Positions 50,286 through 58,835 of a DNA stretch of 64,000 nt are shown here, one piece after another. The position numbers were made by a program, and so were the translations under genes. Each line of letters starts with the position of its first letter. Position 1 is the first letter of the stretch. The notes under the pieces are model-generated. The model did no database searches and was not told the DNA's origin. It saw only the letters and a program-made list of their open reading frames with translations. The stretch is from contig NZ_LN875034.1 of NCBI RefSeq assembly GCF_001282685.1, positions 521,550-585,549 of the forward strand, in the 5' to 3' direction. The stretch is from Niameybacter massiliensis (GTDB lineage Bacteria; Bacillota; Clostridia; Lachnospirales; Cellulosilyticaceae).

Positions 50286-51023
50286 ATGAGAGATACTATT
50301 AATGTATTAGACATACCAGTAGATCGTATTACAATGGAAGATGCAACAAGACGAATTAGTGAATTTGTGAATTCTTCTAATTACCATATGGTCTTTACAC
50401 CAAATCCAGAAATTGTTATGTTAGCACGTGATAATGCAGATTTTAAAGCAGTTATGCAACGTGCAGATCTTATTGTTCCTGATGGTATTGGTGTGGTACT
50501 TGCCTCTAAAATATTACAAGATGCATTACCAGAGCGTGTAGCAGGTTATGATTTAGTACAAAATACAATGAAACAAGCAGCAGATAAGGGATACCGTTAT
50601 TACTTCCTAGGGAGTAAGCCAGGGATAGCAGAGCAAGCTGCCCAGAAAATGCGTGCAAAGTACCCAGGGATTCAAATTGTAGGTATTCGTGATGGTTATT
50701 TTAAAGAAGAAGATGAACCAGCTATTATAGAAGACATTAATAATAGTAATGCAAATATCCTATTGGCTGCACTAGGTGCACCAAAGCAGGAACTTTGGAT
50801 TGATAAATATAGAGAACAATTACCTAATATACGTGTAGCTATTGGAGTAGGTGGAAGCTTTGATGGTATGGCAGAGGTTGTAAAACGTGCACCAGAGTTT
50901 TATCAAAAAGTAGGGTTAGAGTGGTTCTATCGCTTGATGTGTCAGCCAACACGTGCAAAGCGTATGTTGGTACTACCAAAATTCGTAATAGAAGTAGTTA
51001 AAGAAAAGTTCCACAAAAAATGA
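50286..51023 (+). CDS. tagA: WecG/TagA/CpsF family glycosyltransferase
   Basis: This 245-residue GT26 enzyme typically adds N-acetylmannosamine to undecaprenyl-PP-GlcNAc, the second step in building the linkage unit or repeat of wall polymers. The motifs FTPNPEIVMLARDN, ADLIVPDGIGVV, GLALGAPKQELW-like ALGAPKQELWI and VGGSFDGMAE are clear. The ATG follows AGGAGG, which overlaps the csaB stop. UDP-ManNAc epimerase and a polymerase are not in the window. Confidence 0.92.
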   Translation: MRDTINVLDIPVDRITMEDATRRISEFVNSSNYHMVFTPNPEIVMLARDNADFKAVMQRADLIVPDGIGVVLASKILQDALPERVAGYDLVQNTMKQAADKGYRYYFLGSKPGIAEQAAQKMRAKYPGIQIVGIRDGYFKEEDEPAIIEDINNSNANILLAALGAPKQELWIDKYREQLPNIRVAIGVGGSFDGMAEVVKRAPEFYQKVGLEWFYRLMCQPTRAKRMLVLPKFVIEVVKEKFHKK

Positions 51024-51290
51024 CACGAATAATAGGCTATTTAACAACTTTCAGTAGCAGGTTGGTTATATAGTACAGTTTATGGATAAAAAGAGATTAG
51101 TTTGTTAACCCTTATTCCACAAAATGCAAATTTTTTTTAGGACTATTAACTAAAATAAATTTAGGCTTTTTATCAAAATAGCGAATAGCTTACTTAATGG
51201 AAATATAGTATATTTATATTATCAAATTAAGCAGTGTGTTTTACAACACGTAAGAGCAATGGATTAAAATAAAGCCAAGGGGGAAAAATC

Positions 51291-52409
51291 ATGGCAGAAT
51301 TAAAATTAAATAATATTTACAAACGTTATCCTAATGGATTCGTAGCGGTAAAAGACTTCAACCTTCACATTCAAGATAAAGAATTCATTATCTTCGTAGG
51401 TCCATCAGGATGTGGTAAATCTACTACATTACGTATGATCGCAGGTCTTGAAGAAATTTCTTCAGGTGAACTTTGGATCGGGGACAAACTTTGTAACGAT
51501 GTAGCTCCTAAAGACCGTGATATCGCGATGGTATTCCAAAACTACGCTTTATATCCACATATGTCAGTATATGATAATATGGCATTTGGTCTTAAACTTC
51601 GTAAAACTCCAAAAGACGAAATCGAACGTCGTGTTATGGAAGCAGCTAAAATCCTTGACATTGATCAATGTTTAGATCGTAAACCAAAAGCATTATCAGG
51701 TGGTCAAAGACAACGTGTTGCTATGGGTCGTGCTATCGTTCGTGAACCAAAAGTATTCTTAATGGATGAACCTTTATCAAACCTTGATGCTAAACTTCGT
51801 GTACAAATGAGAACAGAAATCTCTAAATTACACCAAAGACTTCAAACAACATTCATCTACGTAACACATGACCAGGTAGAAGCGATGACACTTGGTACAC
51901 GTATCGTAGTATTAAAAGATGGTATCATCCAACAAGTTGATTCACCAACTAAATTATACGCAAATCCAGAAAACTTATTCGTTGCTGGTTTCATCGGTTC
52001 ACCACAAATGAACTTCATCGAAACTAAAGTAGTAGCTCGTGGAGAAGACATCGTTCTTACATTCAGCAACTCAGAAGTTGTATTGCCTAAAGAAAAAGCA
52101 GCTGCATTAAAAGCTGGTAACTACGTAGGTAAAAACATCATGATGGGTATTCGTCCAGAACATATGGCTGATATGGACACAGTAGGTGACCATGAAAAAG
52201 CTAAATATGCTGTTGTAAGCGCTACAGTAGAAGTAACAGAAATGCTTGGTTCTGAAACTTACCTTTACATGGTATGTGAAGGCCACAACGTTACAGGTCG
52301 TGTACACCCAAGCTGTAAAGCTAAACCAGGTAGTACAATTGCAATCGGTATTGATACATCAAAAATCCATGCATTTGACCTTGAAACACAACTTACAATC
52401 ACAAACTAA
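51291..52409 (+). CDS. Sugar ABC transporter ATP-binding protein (MalK/UgpC/MsmX type)
   Basis: This 372-residue ATPase has Walker A (GPSGCGKST), signature LSGGQRQRVAMGRAI, Walker B (VFLMDEPLSNLDAKLR) and the C-terminal regulatory/TOBE domain from about residue 235 (GIRPEHM). It has no permease or binding protein beside it. In Bacillus, MsmX is such an orphan ATPase that serves several carbohydrate importers, and the same role is likely. Codon use is very biased, which suggests high expression. The 267-bp gap before it has AT-rich sequence and a small GTGTT/AACAC hairpin, but no certain promoter. Confidence 0.92.
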   Translation: MAELKLNNIYKRYPNGFVAVKDFNLHIQDKEFIIFVGPSGCGKSTTLRMIAGLEEISSGELWIGDKLCNDVAPKDRDIAMVFQNYALYPHMSVYDNMAFGLKLRKTPKDEIERRVMEAAKILDIDQCLDRKPKALSGGQRQRVAMGRAIVREPKVFLMDEPLSNLDAKLRVQMRTEISKLHQRLQTTFIYVTHDQVEAMTLGTRIVVLKDGIIQQVDSPTKLYANPENLFVAGFIGSPQMNFIETKVVARGEDIVLTFSNSEVVLPKEKAAALKAGNYVGKNIMMGIRPEHMADMDTVGDHEKAKYAVVSATVEVTEMLGSETYLYMVCEGHNVTGRVHPSCKAKPGSTIAIGIDTSKIHAFDLETQLTITN

Positions 52410-52420
52410 TTTAAATATTG

Positions 52421-52455
52421 AAGCCTGCTCCATGGAGCAGGCTTTTATATTTTTC
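52421..52455 (+). terminator. Terminator after the ABC ATPase
   Basis: A perfect 11-bp stem (AAGCCTGCTCC 52421-52431, GGAGCAGGCTT 52434-52444) is followed by a T-rich tail. Confidence 0.85.
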
Positions 52456-52580
52456 TTAAAAAATTAATTTTTATTAACAAATAAAAGGCTAACACTTTTT
52501 TTTTGTCTGTAAATAGGATAAAATAAGGTATAATGCGATAAAACTAATTTCAAATAAATAAAACTAGGGAGCTGATAAGA

Positions 52581-53678
52581 GTGATTTCAAACCAAATTTT
52601 ACAAAACACAATAGACGGCCTAAAGAATATTACAAGACGTGATTTTAACATACTTGATGCAGAAGCAAAAATTGTTGCAACAACTATTGAAAATGCAGTA
52701 GGCGAATATGTACCAGAAGTAGAAGCGTTTATTAATTCTCATGCAGATAGTCAAGAGATGCAAGGCTTACATTACTTCAAAATTTATGATGAGTACTTAG
52801 TAGAATATGTACTTGCTGTAAGTGGTACAGATGATGAAGCTTACAAATTAGGAAAACTTGCTGCTTTCCAAATCAAAAGTTTACTTGTAGCTTACAAAGA
52901 AAGATTTGACAAAGATAACTTTATTAAAAACTTACTTTTAGATAACTTACTCTTAGTAGATATCTATAGTAGAGCAAAAAAATTACATGTAGAAAATACT
53001 GTTCCACGTGTGGTTATTTTAATTGAGTCAAATCAAAGCAAAGAAGCAAATATCTCAGAAATCTTAAGAAGTATCTTCCCAGATAAATCTAAAGACTTTG
53101 TTACAGCTGTAGATGAAAGAAGCGTTATTCTTGTTAAAGAGGTGGCTACAGGAGAAGAAACAGAAGTAGATAATTACTCTAAAATGATCTATGATACATT
53201 AAGCTCAGAAGCTATGAGTAATGTTCACATTGCTGTAGGTACAGTTGTATCTGATCTTAAAGATGTATCTAACTCTTACAAAGAAGCAAGTATGGCACTT
53301 GAAGTAGGTAAAATCTTCAACTGTGAAGATAATATTTCAACTTATTCAAAACTTGGTATCGGTCGTATTATTTATCAATTACCATTACCACTTTGCAAAA
53401 TGTTCATCCAAGAAGTCTTAAAAGGTAAAAAAGTTGAAAACTTTGATGAAGAAACACTTATGACAGTAAACAAATTCTTTGAAAACAGCTTAAATGTATC
53501 TGAAACATCAAGACAACTTTACATCCACAGAAATACACTTGTTTACCGTTTAGATAAACTTCTTAAAATGACAGGCCTTGACCTTAGAAAATTCGATGAT
53601 GCCATTGTATTTAAAATTACAATCATGGTAAGTCAATATATGGAATATATGGAGAGACAAAATTCAGGCAAGCTATAA
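52581..53678 (+). CDS. PucR/CdaR-type transcriptional regulator
   Basis: This 365-residue protein ends with the PucR-type helix-turn-helix (residues about 300-355: FENSLNVSETSRQLYIHRNTLVYRLDKLLKMTGLD), preceded by a GGDEF-like fold region (about 160-270). The N-terminal 120 residues resemble a sensor domain as in CdaR. The effector is unknown. It starts with GTG after AGGGAG. It lies between an orphan sugar ATPase and ftsE, so a link to carbohydrate use is possible but unproven. A TATAAT at 52529-52534 may be its -10; the -35 is poor. Confidence 0.85.
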   Translation: MISNQILQNTIDGLKNITRRDFNILDAEAKIVATTIENAVGEYVPEVEAFINSHADSQEMQGLHYFKIYDEYLVEYVLAVSGTDDEAYKLGKLAAFQIKSLLVAYKERFDKDNFIKNLLLDNLLLVDIYSRAKKLHVENTVPRVVILIESNQSKEANISEILRSIFPDKSKDFVTAVDERSVILVKEVATGEETEVDNYSKMIYDTLSSEAMSNVHIAVGTVVSDLKDVSNSYKEASMALEVGKIFNCEDNISTYSKLGIGRIIYQLPLPLCKMFIQEVLKGKKVENFDEETLMTVNKFFENSLNVSETSRQLYIHRNTLVYRLDKLLKMTGLDLRKFDDAIVFKITIMVSQYMEYMERQNSGKL

Positions 53679-53693
53679 GATGGGGGTAAGAGC

Positions 53694-54401
53694 ATGATTT
53701 ACTTAAATAATGTGTCAAAGACCTATCCTAATGGCACAGTAGGTATTAAGCCTACCTCTCTTAGTATAGAAAAAGGGGAATTTGTCTTTATAACAGGGAA
53801 TAGTGGTTCAGGAAAATCTACTTTATTAAAGCTTATGCTTAAAGAGGTTGAGCCAACCCATGGCAAGATTAGTATTAATGGTAGGGAAATTACAAAACTC
53901 AAACGTAGACAAGTTCCTTATTTACGTAGGGATGTAGGGGTTGTATTCCAGGACTTTAGGTTGTTACCCAATAAGACTGTTTATGAAAATGTAGCATTTG
54001 CTATGCAAGTTGTACAAGCAAGTAGTAAAGAAATTAGAAGAGCAGTCCCAGTTGTACTGGGACTTGTTGGGCTTGCTAAAAAGGCAAGATGTTATCCACA
54101 TGAACTTTCAGGTGGTGAGCAACAAAGAACGGCTATTGCACGTGCTATTGTTAATAATTCACCCATTTTGATTGCCGATGAGCCTACAGGAAACTTAGAC
54201 CCATCTACATCTTGGGAGATTATGAACTTACTTCTTGATATCAATATGCGAGGGGTAACCGTTATTGTAGCAACTCATGAACGAGAGATGGTGAACCTTC
54301 TCAAAAAGCGTGAGATTGAAGTAAGTAATGGAATTATTGTAAAAGATACTTATGAAGGAGGGTACCATGATGAAGTGGAGTACCGTGAAGTATCTTTGTA
54401 A
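53694..54401 (+). CDS. ftsE: Cell division ATP-binding protein FtsE
   Basis: This 235-residue ABC ATPase pairs with FtsX to control peptidoglycan hydrolases at the septum or side wall. Walker A is GNSGSGKST, the FtsE-type segment LRRDVGVVFQDFRLLPNKTVYENVAF is clear, and the signature LSGGEQQRTAIARAI and Walker B ILIADEPTGNLDP are intact. It overlaps ftsX and lies 15 bp after the PucR gene. Confidence 0.96.
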   Translation: MIYLNNVSKTYPNGTVGIKPTSLSIEKGEFVFITGNSGSGKSTLLKLMLKEVEPTHGKISINGREITKLKRRQVPYLRRDVGVVFQDFRLLPNKTVYENVAFAMQVVQASSKEIRRAVPVVLGLVGLAKKARCYPHELSGGEQQRTAIARAIVNNSPILIADEPTGNLDPSTSWEIMNLLLDINMRGVTVIVATHEREMVNLLKKREIEVSNGIIVKDTYEGGYHDEVEYREVSL

Positions 54402-55263
54402 AGAAGGTATTCTAGGCTTATGGAAAAACCGTCTTATGGCACTTGCTTCGGCGGGGACTATTATCCTTTGCTTATTAATTTTAGGCATGTCTTATTCAAT
54501 TGCTAAAAATATTGAGTCTGTATTACATCAAGTAGAAACACAAATTGGTATTTCAGCCTACTTAAGAGAAAATATTGAACCTACACGTATAACAGAAATT
54601 GAAAATAAGATTAAGAATACAGATTATGTTTTAGAAGTAGAGTACATCTCTAAAGAGGATGCCTTACAAAAATTTGCAAGTAGTCAAGAAGATGATACTT
54701 TATTTGAACAATTTAAAAATGACAACCCTCTTCCAGCTTCCTTCGAAATCAAAGTAGAGGCCATGCAGTATCAAGAAGAGGTTGTTAAGAAACTACAAAA
54801 TATACCTGAATTACAAGTTGAATATTTCAAAAATGAAAGTATTATTTTTATGAGTATTAATCATTCAGTCCAATTAATCTCTAGTATTTTAATTGGATGT
54901 TTAATTGTGATTGCATTATTACTTATTACAAATACGATTAAACTTACGGTATATGTACGCCGTAAAGAAATCAATATTATGAAATATTTAGGCGCTACGG
55001 ATACATTTATTCGTTTGCCATTTGTAATTGAGGGGATTTTAATTGGAATTATTGGCTGTATTGTTCCAACTTGGGTCATTAAAGAAGGTTATGTTGTATT
55101 TTTAGACTTAATTGGAGACGCATTAGGAAACTTTATGGGTGGTATGCAGTTAGTACCTATAGCAGAAATTATGCAAGGTCTTATACCTATGTTTGGATTA
55201 ATAGGAATTGGTATTGGGGTATTAGGTAGTGCTATCGCAATACACAAACATCTTAAGGTGTAA
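54367..55263 (+). CDS. ftsX: Cell division protein FtsX
   Basis: This 298-residue membrane protein has four hydrophobic segments (one near the N-terminus, three in the C-terminal half) and an extracellular domain between the first two. VYVRRKEINIMKYLGATDTFIRLPF is the FtsX-type coupling segment. Two adjacent ATGs (54367, 54370) follow AAGGAGGG; either may be used. It overlaps ftsE by 35 nt. FtsX normally relays ATP hydrolysis to an outside hydrolase, here most likely the M23 protein encoded next. Confidence 0.95.
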   Translation: MMKWSTVKYLCKEGILGLWKNRLMALASAGTIILCLLILGMSYSIAKNIESVLHQVETQIGISAYLRENIEPTRITEIENKIKNTDYVLEVEYISKEDALQKFASSQEDDTLFEQFKNDNPLPASFEIKVEAMQYQEEVVKKLQNIPELQVEYFKNESIIFMSINHSVQLISSILIGCLIVIALLLITNTIKLTVYVRRKEINIMKYLGATDTFIRLPFVIEGILIGIIGCIVPTWVIKEGYVVFLDLIGDALGNFMGGMQLVPIAEIMQGLIPMFGLIGIGIGVLGSAIAIHKHLKV

Positions 55264-55275
55264 GGAGATACAACA

Positions 55276-56403
55276 ATGAAAAGAAGAGTTTTGTTAGTAT
55301 GGGCACTTATTATAAGTATAGGTATTATACCACTATATGGATCAAGTTTATCCGATAAGAAAAGTGATTTGAAAGAAACACAGCAAAATATTCAAGATTC
55401 CAAAAATCAACTTTCTCAAGTAGAAAAAGAACAAACACAGCTTGAAAAAGAAGTAGACGCACTTGATAAAAAAATTGTGGCTGCTGAAGATAAGCTTTTA
55501 AAGATAGAAACTGACCTGGAAGCTAAAAAAAGTGAGGTAGAAGTTGCTAAAGAAGAATTAGAAGCCGCTATAGAGAAAAAAGAATATCAATATGAGGCGA
55601 CTAAAGATCGAATGGTACAGATGTATAAGAATGAAAAATCAGGCTATATTGAACTGATTTTTTCATCAGGAAGCTTAGGTGAGCTTCTAGATCGTACGAA
55701 ATACATAAAAGTTATATCTGAATATGATAATCAGCTATTAGATGAATATCAAAAGCAAGAAGAAGTTATAGCTGAGAAAAAAGCAACTTTAGAAGTTGAG
55801 CAAGTAGCAATAGAAGGATTACGTAGTAATCAAGAAGCTGCTATGAGTGAACTTGAAAGTATGCGAAAGGATAAAAATAAAAAGATTGCTGAAAAGAAAT
55901 CTAAAGCCAGAACGTTAAGTGATGAGATTGATGAGATGGAAGAAATCTCAAAAGAATTAGAAAAAGAAATTAAACGCTTAACTGAGGCAAGTACAGTCAA
56001 ATATTCAGGTGGAAAGTTTGAATGGCCAGTACCAGGATACTACCGCCTTAGCTCACAATATAATCCAAGAAATAACCCAATATCAGGGATAGCTGAATTC
56101 CATCAAGGGATTGATATACCAGCTCCATACGGAGAAAAAGTCATTGCAGCAGCTGATGGGAAAGTCATCGTATCCGGATGGGTAAGAGGATTTGGAAATA
56201 CCATTATGATTGACCACGGAAGTGGGATTGTAAGTATTTATGGACATAACTCCTCACTAACAGTAAGTGTAGGAGAATATGTAAGCCGCGGTACACAAGT
56301 CGCGCGAATCGGAAGTACAGGGAACTCAACAGGTAATCACTGCCACTTCGAAGTCCGCGTCAACGGCCGCCATACCTCCCCATGGAATTATTTAAATAAT
56401 TAG
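55276..56403 (+). CDS. Secreted coiled-coil M23 peptidase (FtsEX partner)
   Basis: This 375-residue protein has a signal peptide (residues 1-24), a long coiled coil (about 25-240) and a C-terminal LytM/M23 domain with HQGIDIP (about 276) and HCHFE (about 355), the zinc-binding histidines and aspartate. The layout matches EnvC-like and PcsB/CwlO-type proteins, whose coiled coil binds FtsX and opens the hydrolase. It lies 12 bp after ftsX. The final codon is at the edge of a GGGACGGTTC repeat. Confidence 0.93.
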   Translation: MKRRVLLVWALIISIGIIPLYGSSLSDKKSDLKETQQNIQDSKNQLSQVEKEQTQLEKEVDALDKKIVAAEDKLLKIETDLEAKKSEVEVAKEELEAAIEKKEYQYEATKDRMVQMYKNEKSGYIELIFSSGSLGELLDRTKYIKVISEYDNQLLDEYQKQEEVIAEKKATLEVEQVAIEGLRSNQEAAMSELESMRKDKNKKIAEKKSKARTLSDEIDEMEEISKELEKEIKRLTEASTVKYSGGKFEWPVPGYYRLSSQYNPRNNPISGIAEFHQGIDIPAPYGEKVIAAADGKVIVSGWVRGFGNTIMIDHGSGIVSIYGHNSSLTVSVGEYVSRGTQVARIGSTGNSTGNHCHFEVRVNGRHTSPWNYLNN

Positions 56404-56416
56404 GGACGGTTCATTC
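56400..56416 (+). repeat. Left 17-bp REP-like inverted repeat of the RAYT element
   Basis: TTAGGGACGGTTCATTC (56400-56416) is the exact reverse complement of 57539-57555 on the other side of the transposase gene. The GGGACGGTTC core is a motif I know to recur near Y1/RAYT genes in Clostridia. It includes the stop codon of the M23 gene. Confidence 0.85.
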
Positions 56417-56513
56417 AGACTCATAAAAGAAAGGGGGAACTAAATGAATAGTTTTTCCTTTCTCTACGATTCTATGAATAGGGTATTATTAGAATAAAAA
56501 TTTAAACATGGTT

Positions 56514-56556
56514 AATAGACCAACATGATATATACATTATGTTGGTCTATTATTTT
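56514..56556. terminator. Terminator after the M23 gene / RAYT gene
   Basis: A perfect 13-bp stem (AATAGACCAACAT 56514-56526, ATGTTGGTCTATT 56539-56551) is followed by ATTTTTAT on the + strand. It lies between the converging M23 and transposase genes. Confidence 0.75.
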
Positions 56557-56566
56557 TATATGGGAA

Positions 56567-57460
56567 TTAAGAATTAATACTAATAAAATTCTCTATAATA
56601 GGCATATCATAAGTAAGGGACATACCCTTAGCAATAAGAGATGAAACTCTAGATCTAGAGATATTGCCAATAAATGCACAGATTTCGAGGTGAGACATAT
56701 TACAAAATGCGTGTAGCATAAAACAGGTTAAAGCTCTAAGCGAGGTTGCAGATGAAGAATACTTGTAAAATATACATTGACTAGGCTGATTTAGTTGAGT
56801 AGAAACATATTGGAGAATCATTTCAGGGTCATGGATACGCGGAATGAATTTACTATTAGTAGGTTCAGAGGTACACAAAGGAAAGTCTGTATCTTTTATG
56901 ATAGATGTATCTAAAGTTCGACTTATATAATGATAATATTGTTTTCTATTTGTACGATGGTTTAAAGCAAGTAAGGAGATCAGGAATGCGGAGTCTAAAA
57001 TTTTAAAGCGATTGCAACCTTTTATATAATCTATTAAACTGTTATAAGGATAGTCTAAAAGGGTATCTTGTGATTTTAGAAGATCCTTAGGATTGGCATG
57101 GATATATGCGCAAACATTCACTAGATATTTATAAGAATTAACGATTTTACTTTTAAAGCGGTCTCTAAAAACAGGCCCACTTCTGCTATATTTATTGTTA
57201 TAGTAGATAGAATAGCATAAATTAATGTAGTGCATTACCTTAGAAATATCACTCCCAAAGCTATCAATTACTAAATGAGCATGGGTGGTCATTAAGCAAA
57301 ATGCATAAACTTTAAAATGAAATTTAGTTTTAGCTTTCTTTATAAGTGCGAGATACATCTCTTTATCTTCTGAATCATTGAAGAGGTTAATTTCAGATAA
57401 AGAATGAAGCATAATATGAAATACACTATCATTAGTTTTAATACGAGCTACTCTAGGCAT
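56567..57460 (-). CDS. REP-associated tyrosine transposase (RAYT, Y1/HUH family)
   Basis: This 297-residue protein has the IS200-like Y1 fold. The HUH motif is His60-Ala-His62 (MTTHAHLVI), followed by GPVFRDRF (95-102) and the catalytic Tyr119 in YIHANP. A C-terminal helix-turn-helix-like part lies around 240-290 (MSHLEICAFIGNISRSRVSSL). The gene is intact and stands on the strand opposite its neighbours. It is flanked by 17-bp inverted GGGACGGTTC repeats and splits an otherwise compact FtsEX/peptidase cluster, indicating insertion. RAYTs are thought to move REP sequences; target here is unknown. Confidence 0.9.
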   Translation of the reverse strand: MPRVARIKTNDSVFHIMLHSLSEINLFNDSEDKEMYLALIKKAKTKFHFKVYAFCLMTTHAHLVIDSFGSDISKVMHYINLCYSIYYNNKYSRSGPVFRDRFKSKIVNSYKYLVNVCAYIHANPKDLLKSQDTLLDYPYNSLIDYIKGCNRFKILDSAFLISLLALNHRTNRKQYYHYISRTLDTSIIKDTDFPLCTSEPTNSKFIPRIHDPEMILQYVSTQLNQPSQCIFYKYSSSATSLRALTCFMLHAFCNMSHLEICAFIGNISRSRVSSLIAKGMSLTYDMPIIENFISINS

Positions 57461-57538
57461 TTTTATAATCCTTTCTTAAAATAGATGTTAATAGAGTATA
57501 GCCGATAATAATAAGGTTCAATCATCAATAGATGAAAT

Positions 57539-57555
57539 GAATGAACCGTCCCTAA
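57539..57555 (-). repeat. Right 17-bp REP-like inverted repeat of the RAYT element
   Basis: GAATGAACCGTCCCTAA (57539-57555) is the exact reverse complement of the left copy at 56400-56416. It ends at the AAGGAGG ribosome-binding site of the S41-like gene, so any change here would affect translation of that gene. Confidence 0.85.
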
Positions 57556-57565
57556 AGGAGGCAGC

Positions 57566-58774
57566 GTGGTGAAGAGAAGATTTGTGATTGGTATAGTAGC
57601 AGGTGTTTTAGTTGGAGTAGCGGGTGTTGGTACCTTGTATGGTATTGGACATTTAAACAGTGCTGCTGGAGAGAGTGGAAGTAGTAGTATTTTAAGCGGA
57701 AGCTTTTATAATAAGGCGAAGGCTAATGCGTTGAAGCAGGTCGTACAGGCTAAGTATATTGGTGAGGGCTTAGATGAGGATATGTTAGAGGGAATCTACA
57801 GGGGGTATGTATATGGTGTGGGTGATACATACACTTCTTATCTATCAGAAGAAGCTTTCAATAAGGAGCAAACAGAAGCAGAAGGCAATTATTTGGGTAC
57901 GGGAATCCGCTTTACTTGGGGGATTACCAATCAGTACTTGATTGTAACAGAGGTGATTCCTAATTCTCCTGCTGAGCAAGCTGGTATTATAGTCGGTGAT
58001 AAAATCTTTGCGGTAGATGGTATTAAGGCATTGGGTTCAAATGAAACTAAGATTTATGAAAAGCTTATCTATAATGGTACAGATCCTGTGGTTTATACTA
58101 TTAAGAATAATGATGAAACTGAAACGAGAGAAGTGAGTCTTGTAGCAGATGTTGTAAAGATCAACTTAATAGAGAGTGAATTACTAGATAACGGCGTAGG
58201 CTATGTGGACTTAGATGGTTTAGTTAATGGAAGTACTCAGCAAATAGGTACTCAAATTGATGAACTCATTAATAAGGGGGCAACTTCTTTAGTTTTAGAT
58301 TTACGTAGTGTTTATAGTGATAATCTAGAAGAGGTCCAAAAGTTATGTGATTTATTTTTAGATGAACAAGTTGTATTCTCTGTTAAGCATAAAGATGGCA
58401 CAGTCACACCATATAAAACTGAAGATGGTAAATATGATTTACCTCTTGCTGTATTAACAGGAACTTATACAGAGGGTGTTCTTGAAGCCTTCCCAGCAGC
58501 TATACAAGCTCTTGATAGAGGGGTATTAGTTGGTGAGGAGACAGCAGGTAATGGAACAACTCAAGTACGTGTACCTTTAGAGGATGGGTCAGGTTTAAGT
58601 ATCACTACAGGTCTTGTCTTAGATGCAAAGGGAAATCAAATCAAAGATAATGGTGTAGTACCATCTGTGGTTCAAAAAACAATCACAGAGAATAGTTTAG
58701 AACTTGTCACAACAGGTACACTTAAGTTAGAGAATGATGTTATCTTACAAAAGGCAATAGAAGTGTTAAAATAA
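57566..58774 (+). CDS. S41 peptidase-like protein, probably inactive
   Basis: This 402-residue CtpA-type protein has an N-terminal signal anchor (residues 4-28), a PDZ domain (about 105-205) and an S41 fold. The catalytic motifs are lost: the position of SASASE has TEGVLE, GKxTxGKG reads GEETAGNG (Lys to Asn, about 329), and the usual NNSGG loop is VYSDN. Only the following Gln (GNGTTQ) is kept. It therefore seems a pseudopeptidase that could regulate or dock to the active paralogue encoded next. Two GTG starts (57566, 57569) follow AAGGAGG. Confidence 0.88.
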   Translation: MVKRRFVIGIVAGVLVGVAGVGTLYGIGHLNSAAGESGSSSILSGSFYNKAKANALKQVVQAKYIGEGLDEDMLEGIYRGYVYGVGDTYTSYLSEEAFNKEQTEAEGNYLGTGIRFTWGITNQYLIVTEVIPNSPAEQAGIIVGDKIFAVDGIKALGSNETKIYEKLIYNGTDPVVYTIKNNDETETREVSLVADVVKINLIESELLDNGVGYVDLDGLVNGSTQQIGTQIDELINKGATSLVLDLRSVYSDNLEEVQKLCDLFLDEQVVFSVKHKDGTVTPYKTEDGKYDLPLAVLTGTYTEGVLEAFPAAIQALDRGVLVGEETAGNGTTQVRVPLEDGSGLSITTGLVLDAKGNQIKDNGVVPSVVQKTITENSLELVTTGTLKLENDVILQKAIEVLK

Positions 58775-58835
58775 GGATAAGAAATAGAAAATTGACGTAA
58801 GCTATGAATAATATAATTGAGGGATGTGATACAAA

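Larger units (their letters stand above)
56400..57555. mobile_element. RAYT element with 17-bp inverted ends (~1.16 kb)
   Basis: The two perfect 17-bp inverted repeats enclose the transposase gene, a terminator hairpin and short flanks. No target-site duplication is evident: the sequences outside (AATAA and AGGAGG) differ. IS200/RAYT elements do not usually make duplications, so this is expected. The left end is inside the M23 stop codon and the right end is 8-13 bp before the next gene. Confidence 0.7.

Noticed and set aside
51024..51290. Riboswitch upstream of the orphan ABC ATPase
   Set aside because: Only a small GTGTT/AACAC hairpin is visible; no aptamer-like core could be recognised.
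57460..57566. Target-site duplication at the RAYT element
   Set aside because: The bases outside the two inverted repeats do not match, and this family does not normally create duplications.
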